From positions 2,517,001 to 2,581,000 of the forward strand of contig NZ_JARXYR010000002.1 of NCBI RefSeq assembly GCF_029893635.1: DNA of 64,000 nucleotides. The letters run 5' to 3'. How positions within the stretch are numbered: the stretch's first letter is position 1; every line of letters starts with the position of its first letter. The notes beneath the pieces are model-generated. The model searched no databases. It saw nothing but the letters and a program-made list of their open reading frames with translations, and was not told where the DNA came from. The position numbers and the translations under genes are program-made. Shown piece by piece: positions 14,651 through 25,258 of the stretch. This DNA is from Variovorax sp. TBS-050B. GTDB lineage: Bacteria > Pseudomonadota > Gammaproteobacteria > Burkholderiales > Burkholderiaceae_C.

Positions 14651-14923
14651 ATGCTGGTGCTGCCCTCCAAGCTCACCCACGACGACGCCCCGGCCTGCAT
14701 GCGCATGTTGCAGCAGGGGCTGGCGGGGCAGACCGACACCTCCACCGTGGTCGATGCGAGCGCGCTCGTGCAGTTCGATTCGTCGGCGCTGGCGGTGCTG
14801 CTCGAATGCCGGCGCGAATCCAGCGCCATCGGCCGCGGCTTCGCGGTCAAGGGGCTGCCGTCGCGGCTGCGCGAACTGGCGGCGCTGTACGGCGTGGCGA
14901 GCCTGCTGCCCGCGGCGCCCTGA
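14651..14923 (+). CDS. mlaB: STAS-domain protein MlaB
   Basis: A 90-residue cytoplasmic STAS protein that binds and activates MlaF. The signature VVDASALVQFDSSALAVLL contains the usual D-S-S-A/G-L motif of NTP-binding STAS folds. It starts 5 nt after the mlaC stop, which supports the ATG at 14651. It is the last gene of mlaFEDACB. Confidence 0.9.
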   Translation: MLVLPSKLTHDDAPACMRMLQQGLAGQTDTSTVVDASALVQFDSSALAVLLECRRESSAIGRGFAVKGLPSRLRELAALYGVASLLPAAP

Positions 14924-15017
14924 TCGGTTGGCGGCCCGGCCGCGGCCGGCGCCGCCGCAGGGCATCCGGCCCGCGGCCAGCGCGCTGGCGGGCGGGCCCG
15001 TAAAATCGCCGGCTCTC

Positions 15018-15965
15018 ATGCCCGCGATCTCATTCCAGTCGGTCTCCAAGACCTATCCTCCCTCCAGGCAACAGCGGGCCCAAGGCAAGCAGGGGCTGCG
15101 CGCGGTCGACGAAGTCAGCTTCCAGATCGAGGAGGGCGAGTTCTTCGGCCTGCTCGGCCCGAACGGCGCCGGCAAGACCACGCTGATCAGCATGCTCGCC
15201 GGGCTCTCGCGGCCCACCGCGGGCGCGATCAGCGTCCACGGCTTCGACGTGCAGCGCGACTATGCCGAGGCGCGGCGCCAGCTGGGCATCGTGCCGCAGG
15301 AGCTGGTGTTCGATCCCTTCTTCAACGTGCGCGAGTCGCTGCGCATCCAGTCGGGCTACTTCGGCATCACCAACAACGAGGCCTGGATCGACGAGCTGCT
15401 GCAGAGCCTGGGCCTGGCCGACAAGGCCACCGCCAACATGCGCCAGCTCTCGGGCGGCATGAAGCGCCGCGTGCTGGTGGCGCAGGCACTCGTGCACAAG
15501 CCGCAGGTGATCGTGCTCGACGAGCCCACGGCGGGCGTCGACGTCGAGCTGCGCCAGACGCTCTGGCAGTTCGTCGCCCGGCTCAACAAGCAGGGCAGCA
15601 CCGTGCTGCTCACCACCCATTACCTCGAGGAAGCCGAGGCGCTGTGCAGCCGCATCGCGATGCTCAAGCTCGGCCGCGTGATCGCGCTCGACCGCACCAG
15701 CGAGCTGCTCAAGTCCGCCGCGAGCAACGTGCTGCGCTTCAAGACCGACGCCATGCTGCCCTGGTCCATCGCACAGCATGCGCGCATCACCGGGCGCATC
15801 GTGCAGCTGCCGGCGCAGAACGCGCACGAGGTCGAACAGTTGCTGGCCGCGATCCGCGAGGCCGGCGTGGTGGTGGAAGACGTCGAAATGCGCAAGGCCG
15901 ACCTCGAGGATGTGTTCATCGACCTGATGGCGGGCGAGCAGACGCCGCTGGAGGTGTCGAGATGA
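15018..15965 (+). CDS. ABC-2 exporter ATP-binding protein (YadG-like)
   Basis: A 315-residue ATPase with Walker A GPNGAGKTT, signature LSGGMKRRVLVAQA and Walker B VIVLDEPTAGVD, followed by TTHYLEEAEALC. It pairs with the permease at 16048. The arrangement resembles E. coli yadGH, whose substrate is unknown. A TAAAAT hexamer (15001-15006) ends 11 nt before the ATG, so a promoter of its own with a very short leader is likely. The C-terminal 80 residues form the accessory domain usual in this subfamily. Confidence 0.92.
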   Translation: MPAISFQSVSKTYPPSRQQRAQGKQGLRAVDEVSFQIEEGEFFGLLGPNGAGKTTLISMLAGLSRPTAGAISVHGFDVQRDYAEARRQLGIVPQELVFDPFFNVRESLRIQSGYFGITNNEAWIDELLQSLGLADKATANMRQLSGGMKRRVLVAQALVHKPQVIVLDEPTAGVDVELRQTLWQFVARLNKQGSTVLLTTHYLEEAEALCSRIAMLKLGRVIALDRTSELLKSAASNVLRFKTDAMLPWSIAQHARITGRIVQLPAQNAHEVEQLLAAIREAGVVVEDVEMRKADLEDVFIDLMAGEQTPLEVSR

Positions 15966-15974
15966 GCGCCGCGC

Positions 15975-16046
15975 CGGGCCGCCCCAAGCAAGCGAAGCGC
16001 CCCCTCGGGGGGCAGCGAGGACACGCAGTGCCGAGCAAGGGGGCTC
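15975..16046. repeat. Dispersed intergenic CG-hairpin repeat
   Basis: The 82-nt gap between the two exporter genes is filled by a CG-rich element with the palindrome GCCCCCTCGGGGGGC and AGCGAAGCG / GCAGCGAGG flanks. Elements of this style are frequent between genes in Comamonadaceae. A related one lies at 56610-56690. It could form a stable hairpin in the mRNA between the two subunits. Confidence 0.55.
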
Positions 16047-16047
16047 C

Positions 16048-16812
16048 ATGATGGCTGTTACGGGGTGGCGCGCGCTGCTCTACAAGGAGACGCTGCGCTT
16101 CTGGAAGGTGGGCTTCCAGACCGTCGGCGCGCCGGTGCTGACCGCGCTGCTCTACCTGATGGTGTTCGGCCACGTGCTCGAGGACCACGTCAAGGTCTAC
16201 GGCTCGGTCGGCTACACCGCCTTCCTGATTCCGGGCCTGGTGATGATGAGCGTGCTGCAGAACGCCTTCGCCAACAGCTCGTCCTCGATCATCCAGAGCA
16301 AGATCATGGGCAACCTGGTCTTCGTGCTGCTCACGCCGCTGTCGCACTGGGGCTGGTTCTTCGCCTACGTGGGCTCGTCGGTGATCCGCGGGCTGGCCGT
16401 GGGGCTCGGCGTGTTCCTGGTCACCCTGTTCTTCGCGGTGCCGAGCTTCGTCGCGCCGCTGTGGATCCTGGCGTTCGCGCTGCTGGGTTCCGCGATGCTC
16501 GGCACGCTGGGGCTCATCGCGGGTCTCTGGGCGGAGAAGTTCGACCAGATGGCGGTGTTCCAGAACTTCCTGATCATGCCCATGACTTTCCTCTCGGGCG
16601 TGTTCTATTCGATCGCTTCGCTGCCGCCGTTCTGGCAGGGCGTGAGCCACCTCAACCCGTTCTTCTACATGATCGACGGCTTCCGCTACGGCTTCTTCGG
16701 CGTCAGCGACGCCTCGCCGTGGCTCAGCCTGGGCATCGTCGGTGCCGCCTGGCTGGCGGTCAGCGCGATCGCCGTCCATCTGCTGAAGATCGGCTACAAA
16801 ATCCGTGGCTGA
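16048..16812 (+). CDS. ABC-2 type permease (YadH-like)
   Basis: A 254-residue membrane protein with about six helices and the ABC-2 signature around FLSGVFYSIASLPPFWQ and LNPFFYMIDGFRYGFFG. It partners the ATPase at 15018. Two adjacent ATGs (16048 and 16051) are both possible starts. The cargo is unknown. Its place right after the Mla genes suggests an envelope-related cargo, but that is inference. Confidence 0.92.
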   Translation: MMAVTGWRALLYKETLRFWKVGFQTVGAPVLTALLYLMVFGHVLEDHVKVYGSVGYTAFLIPGLVMMSVLQNAFANSSSSIIQSKIMGNLVFVLLTPLSHWGWFFAYVGSSVIRGLAVGLGVFLVTLFFAVPSFVAPLWILAFALLGSAMLGTLGLIAGLWAEKFDQMAVFQNFLIMPMTFLSGVFYSIASLPPFWQGVSHLNPFFYMIDGFRYGFFGVSDASPWLSLGIVGAAWLAVSAIAVHLLKIGYKIRG

Positions 16813-16830
16813 ACGGCCATTGCACATCCC

Positions 16831-17073
16831 ATGACCGCCGAAGAACTCAAGGCCCTGATCCAGTCCCATCTGCCCTGCGAGCACATCACGCTCGAAGGCG
16901 ACGGCCGACATTGGTACGCCACCATCGTCTCGGCGGAATTCGAGGGCAAGCGCGCGATCCAGCGCCACCAGCGGGTCTACGCCACCCTCGGTGCGAAAAT
17001 GCACACCGACGAGGTGCATGCGCTCTCGATGAAGACCTACACGCCGGCCGAATGGGCGGCGATCGACAAGTAA
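16831..17073 (+). CDS. ibaG: BolA family protein IbaG
   Basis: An 80-residue BolA-fold protein. The conserved helix-turn region ends in [16 protein letters not shown]. IbaG/BolA proteins bind monothiol glutaredoxins with an Fe-S cluster. In many proteobacteria this gene (yrbA) lies just before murA, as it does here; the conserved position rather than the sequence alone separates it from BolA proper. The gap to murA is 43 nt. Confidence 0.92.
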   Translation: MTAEELKALIQSHLPCEHITLEGDGRHWYATIVSAEFEGKRAIQRHQRVYATLGAKMHTDEVHALSMKTYTPAEWAAIDK

Positions 17074-17116
17074 GCAAGTAACTGCCGCCGAAGCGGCTCA
17101 ATTCGCTGGACTCCTG

Positions 17117-18402
<1,286 letters not shown>

Positions 18403-18406
<4 letters not shown>

Positions 18407-19047
18407 TCACCCTGGCACTCTCCAAGGGCCGCATCTTCGAAGAGACGATGCCCCTGCTGGCCGCGGCCGGCATCGAGGTCACCGAAGACCCCGAGAAGTC
18501 GCGCAAGCTGATCCTCGGCACCAGCCGCCCCGACGTGCGCGTGGTGCTGGTGCGCGCCTCCGACGTGCCGACCTACGTGCAGTACGGCGGCGCCGATCTC
18601 GGCGTGACCGGGCTCGACGTGCTGCTCGAGCACGGCAACCAGGGCCTGTACCAGCCGCTGGACCTGCGCATCGCGGCCTGCCGCCTCAGCGTGGCGGTGC
18701 GCGCCGACTACGACTACGCCTCGGCCGTGCGCCAAGGCTCGCGGCTCAAGGTCGCGACCAAGTACGTGGGGCTGGCGCGCGATTTCTTCGCGAGCAAGGG
18801 CGTGCACGTCGACCTGATCAAGCTCTACGGCAGCATGGAGCTCGCGCCGCTCACGGGCCTGGCCGACGCCATCGTCGACCTGGTCTCGACCGGCAACACG
18901 CTCAAGGCCAACCAACTGGTCGAGGTGGAGCGCATTATGGACATCAGCGCGCGCCTGGTGGTGAACCAGGCCGCGCTCAAGCTCAAGCGCGAGCCCATTC
19001 GCCGCATCATCGACGCCTTCGCGTCCGCCGTTCCTTCTTCCGCCTGA
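18403..19047 (+). CDS. hisG: ATP phosphoribosyltransferase, short form
   Basis: The first enzyme of histidine synthesis. At 214 residues it is the short form, which lacks the C-terminal regulatory domain and normally needs HisZ for activity and feedback inhibition. No hisZ is in this window. Conserved parts are [15 protein letters not shown] at the start, the PRPP loop [16 protein letters not shown], and the C-terminal [12 protein letters not shown]. It is translationally coupled to murA. Confidence 0.97.
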
Positions 19048-19057
19048 ATCTCAGTCC

Positions 19058-20380
19058 ATGACCTCCAAAGCAGCCCCCGCCCGCCTGTCCACGACTTCAG
19101 CCACCTTCGACGCTGAATTCAAGGCGCGGCTGCATTGGTCCGCCGACGCCGACGCGGCCATCGAGAAGGTGGTGGCGGACATCCTGGCCGATGTGCAGAA
19201 GCGCGGCGACGAGGCGGTGCTCGAATACACGAACCGCTTCGACAGGCTCGGCGCGAAGACGCTGCCCGAACTGGAACTGACCCAGGCCGAGCTGAAGGCC
19301 GCTTTCGATGCGCTGCCCGCTGCGCAGCGCGAGGCGCTCGAATCCGCCGCGCGCCGCGTGCGCAGCTACCACGAGGCGCAGAAGAAGGCCTCGGGCGAGA
19401 GCTGGAGCTACCGCGATGCCGACGGCACGCTGCTCGGCCAGAAGGTCACGCCGCTCGACCGCGTCGGCATCTACGTGCCGGGCGGCAAGGCGGCCTATCC
19501 GTCGAGCGTGCTGATGAACGCCATTCCCGCGCACGTCGCGGGCGTGGGCGAGATCGTCATGGTCGTGCCGACGCCGGGCGGCGAGAAGAACCCGCTGGTG
19601 CTCGCCGCGGCCTACGTGGCCGGCGTGACGCGGGGCTTCACGATCGGCGGTGCCCAGGCCGTCGCTGCGCTCGCCTACGGTACCGCCACCGTTCCCGCGG
19701 TCGACAAGATCACCGGCCCCGGCAACGCCTATGTCGCGGCCGCCAAGCGCCGCGTGTTCGGCACCGTGGGCATCGACATGATCGCGGGCCCGAGCGAGAT
19801 CTTGGTGTTGGCCGACGGCACCACGCCGCCCGAGTGGGTCGCGATGGACCTGTTCAGCCAGGCCGAGCACGACGAGCTGGCCCAGAGCATCCTGCTCAGC
19901 CCCGACGCCGCCTACATCGACCGCGTGCAGGCCGAAATCGACCGGCTGCTGCCCACGATGCCGCGCGCCGAGATCATCGCCGCCTCGCTCAACGGCCGCG
20001 GCGCGCTGATCCATACCCGCAGCATGGAAGAGGCCTGCGAGATCAGCAACCGCATCGCGCCCGAGCACCTCGAGGTCAGCAGCAGCGAGCCCGGCCGCTG
20101 GGAGCCGCTGCTGCGCCATGCCGGCGCGATCTTCCTCGGCGCCTTCACGAGCGAGAGCCTGGGCGACTACTGCGCCGGCCCCAACCACGTGCTGCCGACC
20201 AGCGGCACCGCGCGCTTCTCGAGCCCGCTCGGCGTCTACGACTTCCAGAAGCGCTCCAGCCTCATCGAGGTCAGCGAAGCCGGCGCGCAGGTGCTCGGCC
20301 CGATCGCCGTCACGCTGGCGGAGGGCGAGGGCCTGCAGGCGCACGCCGAAGCGGCGCGCATGCGCCTGCGCCGGGTCTGA
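19058..20380 (+). CDS. hisD: Histidinol dehydrogenase
   Basis: A 440-residue enzyme that oxidises histidinol to histidine in two NAD-dependent steps. Recognisable parts are [20 protein letters not shown], the [14 protein letters not shown] and [14 protein letters not shown] blocks, [17 protein letters not shown] (zinc ligands) and RIAPEHLEV (catalytic Glu-His). It follows hisG by 10 nt in the same operon. Confidence 0.98.
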   Translation: MTSKAAPARLSTTSATFDAEFKARLHWSADADAAIEKVVADILADVQKRGDEAVLEYTNRFDRLGAKTLPELELTQAELKAAFDALPAAQREALESAARRVRSYHEAQKKASGESWSYRDADGTLLGQKVTPLDRVGIYVPGGKAAYPSSVLMNAIPAHVAGVGEIVMVVPTPGGEKNPLVLAAAYVAGVTRGFTIGGAQAVAALAYGTATVPAVDKITGPGNAYVAAAKRRVFGTVGIDMIAGPSEILVLADGTTPPEWVAMDLFSQAEHDELAQSILLSPDAAYIDRVQAEIDRLLPTMPRAEIIAASLNGRGALIHTRSMEEACEISNRIAPEHLEVSSSEPGRWEPLLRHAGAIFLGAFTSESLGDYCAGPNHVLPTSGTARFSSPLGVYDFQKRSSLIEVSEAGAQVLGPIAVTLAEGEGLQAHAEAARMRLRRV

Positions 20381-20414
20381 GGCCCAGCCGAACGCCGGCA
20401 GCAGAAAGCAGAGG

Positions 20415-20780
20415 ATGGCCGATCGCCGCTTCCATCGTTCGCTGCGTGCGGCATGCCTGCTCGCACTCGCGGCCGGCAGTGCGCATGCGATGAGCATCCG
20501 CGAACTGCGCACCCTCGAAGCCAGCGAGAAGGACGGCAAGGCCTATGCGAGCTACTACCTCGTCGGCGTGCTCGAAGGCCTGCGCGAAGGCGTGGAAGCC
20601 TCCCAGCGCAACGGCCAGAAGCCGCTGTTCTGCATCGAGGGCCGCCGCCTCGAGCCGGCCATGGCCCGCTCTCTCTACCAGACCGAGCTGACCCGCAACA
20701 CCGACAGCTACGAAGCCGACATGCCCGTGCAACTGGTCATGGCCGGCGCCCTCCGCAACAGCTACCGCTGCACCCGATGA
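20415..20780 (+). CDS. Small exported protein, Rap1a/Tai-like, inside the his operon
   Basis: A 121-residue protein with a clear signal peptide ending at SAHA (about residue 25). The mature part has a [13 protein letters not shown] helix, an FCIEG cysteine and a C-terminal Cys three residues from the end, so one disulfide is possible. The pattern (GV.DGL helix, then FC.P/E) recalls Rap1a/Tai immunity-type small periplasmic proteins, but similarity is weak and no toxin gene is near. The ATG at 20415 lies just after AGAGG. It overlaps hisC by ATGA, so it is made with the histidine enzymes although nothing links it to histidine synthesis. Confidence 0.72.
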   Translation: MADRRFHRSLRAACLLALAAGSAHAMSIRELRTLEASEKDGKAYASYYLVGVLEGLREGVEASQRNGQKPLFCIEGRRLEPAMARSLYQTELTRNTDSYEADMPVQLVMAGALRNSYRCTR

Positions 20781-21868
20781 CCATTTCCTCTTCTTCCGCA
20801 CGCCCGATCGACCGCATCCGCAGCGACGTGCAGTCGATGCATGCCTATGCGGTGCAGGACGCGCGCGGCCTCGTCAAGCTCGACGCCATGGAGAACCCCT
20901 TCGGCCTGCCGCCCGCGCTGCAGGCCGAGCTCGGCGCCCGGCTCGGCGCGCTGGCGCTCAACCGCTACCCGGGCGAGCGCGGCGCCGAGCTGCAGCGCGC
21001 GCTCGCCGCGCACGCGCGGATGCCCGAGGGCTTCGCGCTGATGCTCGGCAATGGCTCCGACGAACTGATCTCGCTCCTGGCCATCGCCTGCGACAAGCCC
21101 GGCGCCGCGGTGCTCGCGCCCGTGCCGGGTTTCGTGATGTACGCGATGAGCGCGCAGCTGCAGGGCCTGCGTTTCGTCGGCGTGCCGCTCACGGCCGATT
21201 TCGAACTCGACGAGGCCGCGATGCTGGCCGCAATCGCGCGCGAGCAGCCCGCCATCGTCTACCTCGCCTATCCGAACAATCCGACCGCCAACCTCTGGGA
21301 CGACGCCGCCATCGAGCGGATCGTCGAAGCCCAGGGCGCACAGGGCGGCCTGGTGGTGATCGACGAGGCCTACCAGCCCTTCGCCGCCAGGAGCTACATC
21401 GACCGCATCGCGCGGCACGGCCACGTGCTGCTGATGCGCACCCTCAGCAAGTTCGGCCTGGCCGGCATCCGCCTCGGCTACCTGATGGGGCCGGCCGCGC
21501 TGGTCGCCGAGATCGACAAGGTGCGCCCGCCCTACAACATCAGCGTGCTCAACTGCGAGTGCGCGCTGTTCGCGCTCGAACATGCCGAGGTGTTCGAGGC
21601 GCAGGCGCGGCAGATCCGCGACGAGCGCCACCGGCTCATGATGGGCCTGGGCCGCCTGCCGGGCGTGAAGACCTGGCCGAGCGACGCCAACATGATCCTG
21701 GTGCGCGTGCCCGACGCCGGCAAGACCTTCGAGGGCATTAAGAGCCGCGGGATCCTCGTGAAGAACGTTTCTAAAATGCACGAACTGCTCGCAAACTGCC
21801 TGCGCCTGACCGTCGGAACCGCCGACGAGAACGCACGCATGCTGGCGGCACTCGAAGCCTCACTATGA
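20777..21868 (+). CDS. hisC: Histidinol-phosphate aminotransferase
   Basis: A 363-residue fold-type I PLP enzyme that converts imidazole-acetol phosphate to histidinol phosphate. The PLP lysine is K225 in [15 protein letters not shown]196 in VVIDEAY and the substrate stretch AYPNNPT are in place. The start at 20777 overlaps the preceding small exported gene, and the stop overlaps hisB by ATGA. Confidence 0.97.
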   Translation: MTISSSSARPIDRIRSDVQSMHAYAVQDARGLVKLDAMENPFGLPPALQAELGARLGALALNRYPGERGAELQRALAAHARMPEGFALMLGNGSDELISLLAIACDKPGAAVLAPVPGFVMYAMSAQLQGLRFVGVPLTADFELDEAAMLAAIAREQPAIVYLAYPNNPTANLWDDAAIERIVEAQGAQGGLVVIDEAYQPFAARSYIDRIARHGHVLLMRTLSKFGLAGIRLGYLMGPAALVAEIDKVRPPYNISVLNCECALFALEHAEVFEAQARQIRDERHRLMMGLGRLPGVKTWPSDANMILVRVPDAGKTFEGIKSRGILVKNVSKMHELLANCLRLTVGTADENARMLAALEASL

Positions 21869-22473
21869 CCACCCCCCAGACCGCCGATCGCACCGCATCG
21901 GTCACCCGCAACACCGCCGAGACGAAGATCACCGTCAGCGTCAACCTCGACGGCACCGGCCGCGCCAGGCTGTCGACCGGCATCGGCTTCTTCGACCACA
22001 TGCTCGACCAGATCGCCCGCCACGGGCTGATCGACCTCGAGATCGACTGCCAGGGCGACCTGCACATCGACGGCCACCACACGGTGGAAGACGTGGGCAT
22101 CACGCTTGGCCAAGCCGTGGCCAAGGCCGTGGGCGACAAGAAGGGCATCCGCCGCTACGGCCATGCCTACGTGCCGCTCGACGAGGCGCTGAGCCGCGTG
22201 GTGATCGATTTCTCCGGCCGCCCCGGTCTGGAGATGCACGTGCCGTTCACGAGCGGCATGATCGGCACCTTCGACAGCCAGCTCACCTACGAGTTCTTCC
22301 AGGGCTTCGTGAACCACGCCTTCGTCACGCTGCACATCGACAACCTCAAGGGCGTGAACGCGCACCATCAGTGCGAGACCGTGTTCAAGGCCTTCGCGCG
22401 CGCCCTGCGCGCGGCGCTCGAACTCGATCCGCGCTCGGCCGGCGTGATCCCATCGACCAAGGGCTCGCTCTGA
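21865..22473 (+). CDS. hisB: Imidazoleglycerol-phosphate dehydratase
   Basis: A 202-residue monofunctional dehydratase without the histidinol-phosphatase domain found in the E. coli fusion. Two metal-binding histidine motifs are visible: [13 protein letters not shown] with [11 protein letters not shown] in the first half, and [12 protein letters not shown] with [18 protein letters not shown] in the second, reflecting the internal duplication of the fold. A histidinol phosphatase must be encoded elsewhere. Confidence 0.98.
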   Translation: MTTPQTADRTASVTRNTAETKITVSVNLDGTGRARLSTGIGFFDHMLDQIARHGLIDLEIDCQGDLHIDGHHTVEDVGITLGQAVAKAVGDKKGIRRYGHAYVPLDEALSRVVIDFSGRPGLEMHVPFTSGMIGTFDSQLTYEFFQGFVNHAFVTLHIDNLKGVNAHHQCETVFKAFARALRAALELDPRSAGVIPSTKGSL

Positions 22474-22492
22474 GCGCCGCGGACCCGAAGCT

Positions 22493-23152
22493 ATGAAATC
22501 TGTAGCAGCCAATACCGTCGCCGTGGTCGACTACGGCATGGGCAACCTGCACTCCGTGTCGCAGGCGGTGCGGCATGCGGCCGACCAGGTGGGCGTCGAG
22601 GTGTTCGTCACCTCCGACCCGGAGGTGGTGCGCCGCGCCACGCGCGTGGTGCTGCCGGGGCAGGGCGCCATGCCCGACTGCATGCGCGAGCTGCGCGACT
22701 CGGGCCTGCTCGATTCGGTGCTCGAGGCCGCGGCGAGCAAGCCGCTCTTCGGCGTCTGCGTCGGCATGCAGATGCTCCTGTCGCGCAGTGACGAGGGCCC
22801 GACCGACGGGCTCGGGCTCATCCCGGGCGAAGTCGTCAAGTTCGACCTGGCCGGCCGGCTGCAGCCCGACGGCAGCCGCTTCAAGGTGCCGCAGATGGGC
22901 TGGAACCAGGTGCGCCAGGCGCAGCCGCATGCCGTGTGGGCCGGCGTGCCGGACATGAGCTACTTCTATTTCGTCCACAGCTTCTATGCGCGGCCGGCGG
23001 ACGCACGGCACAGCGTGGGCGAGTCGGATTACGGGGCATGCTTTACCGCCGCCATCGCACGCGATAATATTTTTGCCACCCAGTTCCATCCCGAGAAGAG
23101 TGCGGACCACGGGTTGCAGCTCTACCGAAACTTCCTTCACTGGAACCCCTGA
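22493..23152 (+). CDS. hisH: Imidazole glycerol phosphate synthase, glutaminase subunit
   Basis: A 219-residue class-I glutamine amidotransferase that feeds ammonia to HisF. The nucleophile Cys is in [10 protein letters not shown], and the His-Glu pair is in [22 protein letters not shown] opens the protein as usual. Its partner hisF lies about 5.4 kb downstream, beyond the inserted gene block. Confidence 0.97.
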   Translation: MKSVAANTVAVVDYGMGNLHSVSQAVRHAADQVGVEVFVTSDPEVVRRATRVVLPGQGAMPDCMRELRDSGLLDSVLEAAASKPLFGVCVGMQMLLSRSDEGPTDGLGLIPGEVVKFDLAGRLQPDGSRFKVPQMGWNQVRQAQPHAVWAGVPDMSYFYFVHSFYARPADARHSVGESDYGACFTAAIARDNIFATQFHPEKSADHGLQLYRNFLHWNP

Positions 23153-23216
23153 CCACCATCCCCTCGCCTGGGCTTCGTCGCTCGAAGCCCTTTCCTCGCC
23201 CTCTCGCGCAACTTTC

Positions 23217-23960
23217 ATGCTCCTCATCCCAGCGATCGACCTCAAAGACGGCCACTGCGTTCGCCTCAAGCAAGGCGACATGGACCAGTCCACCATCTTC
23301 AGCGAAGACCCTGCGGCCATGGCGCGCAAATGGGTCGAGGCCGGCGCGCGGCGCCTGCACCTGGTGGACCTGAATGGCGCGTTCGCCGGCAAGCCGCAGA
23401 ACCATGCGGCGATCAAGGCGATCCTGCGCGAGGTGGGCGACGACATCCCGGTGCAGCTGGGCGGCGGCATCCGCGACCTCGACACCATCGAGCGCTACAT
23501 CGACGACGGGCTGCGCTACGTGATCATTGGCACCGCCGCGGTCAAGAACCCCGGCTTCCTGAAGGACGCCTGCAGCGCCTTCGGCGGCCACATCATCGTG
23601 GGCCTCGACGCCAAGGACGGCAAGGTCGCGACCGACGGCTGGAGCAAGCTCACGGGCCACGAGGTGGCCGACCTCGGCAAGAAGTTCGAGGACTACGGCG
23701 TCGAGTCGATCATCTACACCGACATCGGCCGCGACGGCATGCTCTCGGGCATCAACATCGAGGCCACGGTCCGCCTCGCGCAGGCGCTGACCATCCCGGT
23801 GATCGCCTCGGGCGGCCTCTCGAACATGGCCGACATCGACAAGCTCTGCGAGGTCGAGCCGGAAGGCGTCGAAGGCGTGATCTGCGGCCGGGCCATCTAT
23901 TCGGGCGACCTGGACTTCGCGCTCGCGCAGGCGCGCGCGGACGAGCTTGCGGGCGCCTGA
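23217..23960 (+). CDS. hisA: ProFAR isomerase
   Basis: A 247-residue (beta/alpha)8 barrel that opens the ribose ring of ProFAR. The catalytic aspartates are in [15 protein letters not shown] (first half) and [15 protein letters not shown] (second half), with the phosphate loops VQLGGGIRD and IASGGLSNM. The start at 23217 is chosen because it gives the canonical [13 protein letters not shown]-terminus. The 64-nt gap after hisH holds no gene. Confidence 0.97.
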   Translation: MLLIPAIDLKDGHCVRLKQGDMDQSTIFSEDPAAMARKWVEAGARRLHLVDLNGAFAGKPQNHAAIKAILREVGDDIPVQLGGGIRDLDTIERYIDDGLRYVIIGTAAVKNPGFLKDACSAFGGHIIVGLDAKDGKVATDGWSKLTGHEVADLGKKFEDYGVESIIYTDIGRDGMLSGINIEATVRLAQALTIPVIASGGLSNMADIDKLCEVEPEGVEGVICGRAIYSGDLDFALAQARADELAGA

Positions 23961-23998
23961 GGCGCACCGGTCAATAGCCAGCTAGAACGCGGATTTCC

Positions 23999-24050
23999 GG
24001 ACGCGGAGGACGCGAAGGGTTCGCGAAGGACGCGAAAGGACGGTCGAAAA
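23999..24050. repeat. Short GGACGCGAA repeat cluster
   Basis: Copies of the 9-mer GGACGCGRA begin at 23999, 24008 and 24028, with a further TCGCGAA between them. It lies in the 103-nt gap between hisA and the ATPase gene, at the edge of the block that splits the his operon. Similar GGACGCGAAGG strings occur between genes in related bacteria. Confidence 0.5.
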
Positions 24051-24063
24051 GGTTTCCTTCGCC

Positions 24064-25254
24064 ATGCTCTCTGCGCTTGCCATTGCCAACTATCGGTCGC
24101 TGCGGCAGCTGGTGGTGCCGCTTGCGCAGCTCACGGTGGTCACGGGGCCCAATGGCAGCGGCAAGTCGAGCGTGTACCGGGCGATGCGCCTGCTCGCCGA
24201 CATCGCCAATGGCGGCGTGATCCGCTCGCTGGTGCGCGAGGGCGGGCTGTCGTCCACGCTGTGGGCCGGGCCGGAGCGCTTCTCCGCCGCCATGCTGCGC
24301 GGCGAGGTGCCGGTGCAGGGCACCTCGCGCAGCGAGCCGGTCAATCTGCGCCTGGGCTTCGCGCCCGCGCAGGCCGAGGACTTCGGCTATGCGATCGACA
24401 TCGGCCTGCCGGTTCCGCGCGAGGGCAGCCGCTTCAACCGCGATCCGCAGATCAAGCACGAGGCCATCTGGAGCGGTCCGCTGCTGCGTCCCTCCACCCA
24501 GCTCGTCGACCGCAAGGGCGGCTCGCTCCGTCTGCGCGGCGAGCGCAGCGGCAGCTGGGTCTCGGTGGGGCGGCCGATCGCGCACTTCGCGAGCATGATG
24601 ACCGAGTTCGCCGATCCGCAGGCCGCACCCGAAATGCTCACGCTGCGCGAGCAGATGCGCTCCTGGCGCTTCTACGACCATTTCCGCTCCGACGCCGCCG
24701 CGCCCGCCCGCCAGCCGCAGCTCGGCACTTACACCCCGGTGCTGGCCGACGACGGCGCCGACCTCGCCGCCGCGCTGCAGACCATCCGCGAGATCGGCGA
24801 CGACGAGGCGCTCGACCGCGCAGTGGACGACGCCTTTCCCGGCGCGCGCATCCAGGTGCAGGTCACGCAGGACCGCTTCGAGACCCTGATGCACCAGCAC
24901 GGCCTGCTGCGTCCGCTGACGGCCGCCGAACTGTCCGACGGCACGCTGCGCTACCTGCTGTGGATCGCCGCGCTGCTCACGCCGCGGCCGCCCGCGCTGC
25001 TGGTGCTCAACGAGCCCGAGACCAGCCTGCACCCCGACCTGCTGCCCGCGCTCGGCCGGCTGGTCGCGCATGCCGCGCGCGAGTCGCAGGTGATCGTGGT
25101 CTCGCATGCGTCGCGGCTCATCGCCGCACTCGAGGAGGCCGCGCAGGGCAGCGTCAGTCTGCGGTCGGTGGTGCTCGACAAGCGGCTCGGCGAGACCCGC
25201 ATCGCGAACCTCGACATGGGCGACATCCCGCGCTGGGAATGGCCCGTGCGCTGA
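24064..25254 (+). CDS. AAA-type ATPase (RecF/SMC-like, AAA_21 group)
   Basis: A 396-residue soluble ATPase. Walker A is GPNGSGKSS (residues 28-36). An ABC-like signature LSDGTLRYLLWIAALL precedes the Walker B LLVLNEPETSLHP, in which the usual Asp before the catalytic Glu is Asn316. VVSHASRLIAAL is the switch-His loop. This matches a family of predicted stand-alone ATPases related to RecF and OLD proteins but lacking a Toprim nuclease domain; their role is unknown. It lies between hisA and a minus-strand transporter pair. Confidence 0.82.
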   Translation: MLSALAIANYRSLRQLVVPLAQLTVVTGPNGSGKSSVYRAMRLLADIANGGVIRSLVREGGLSSTLWAGPERFSAAMLRGEVPVQGTSRSEPVNLRLGFAPAQAEDFGYAIDIGLPVPREGSRFNRDPQIKHEAIWSGPLLRPSTQLVDRKGGSLRLRGERSGSWVSVGRPIAHFASMMTEFADPQAAPEMLTLREQMRSWRFYDHFRSDAAAPARQPQLGTYTPVLADDGADLAAALQTIREIGDDEALDRAVDDAFPGARIQVQVTQDRFETLMHQHGLLRPLTAAELSDGTLRYLLWIAALLTPRPPALLVLNEPETSLHPDLLPALGRLVAHAARESQVIVVSHASRLIAALEEAAQGSVSLRSVVLDKRLGETRIANLDMGDIPRWEWPVR

Positions 25255-25258
25255 GCGG

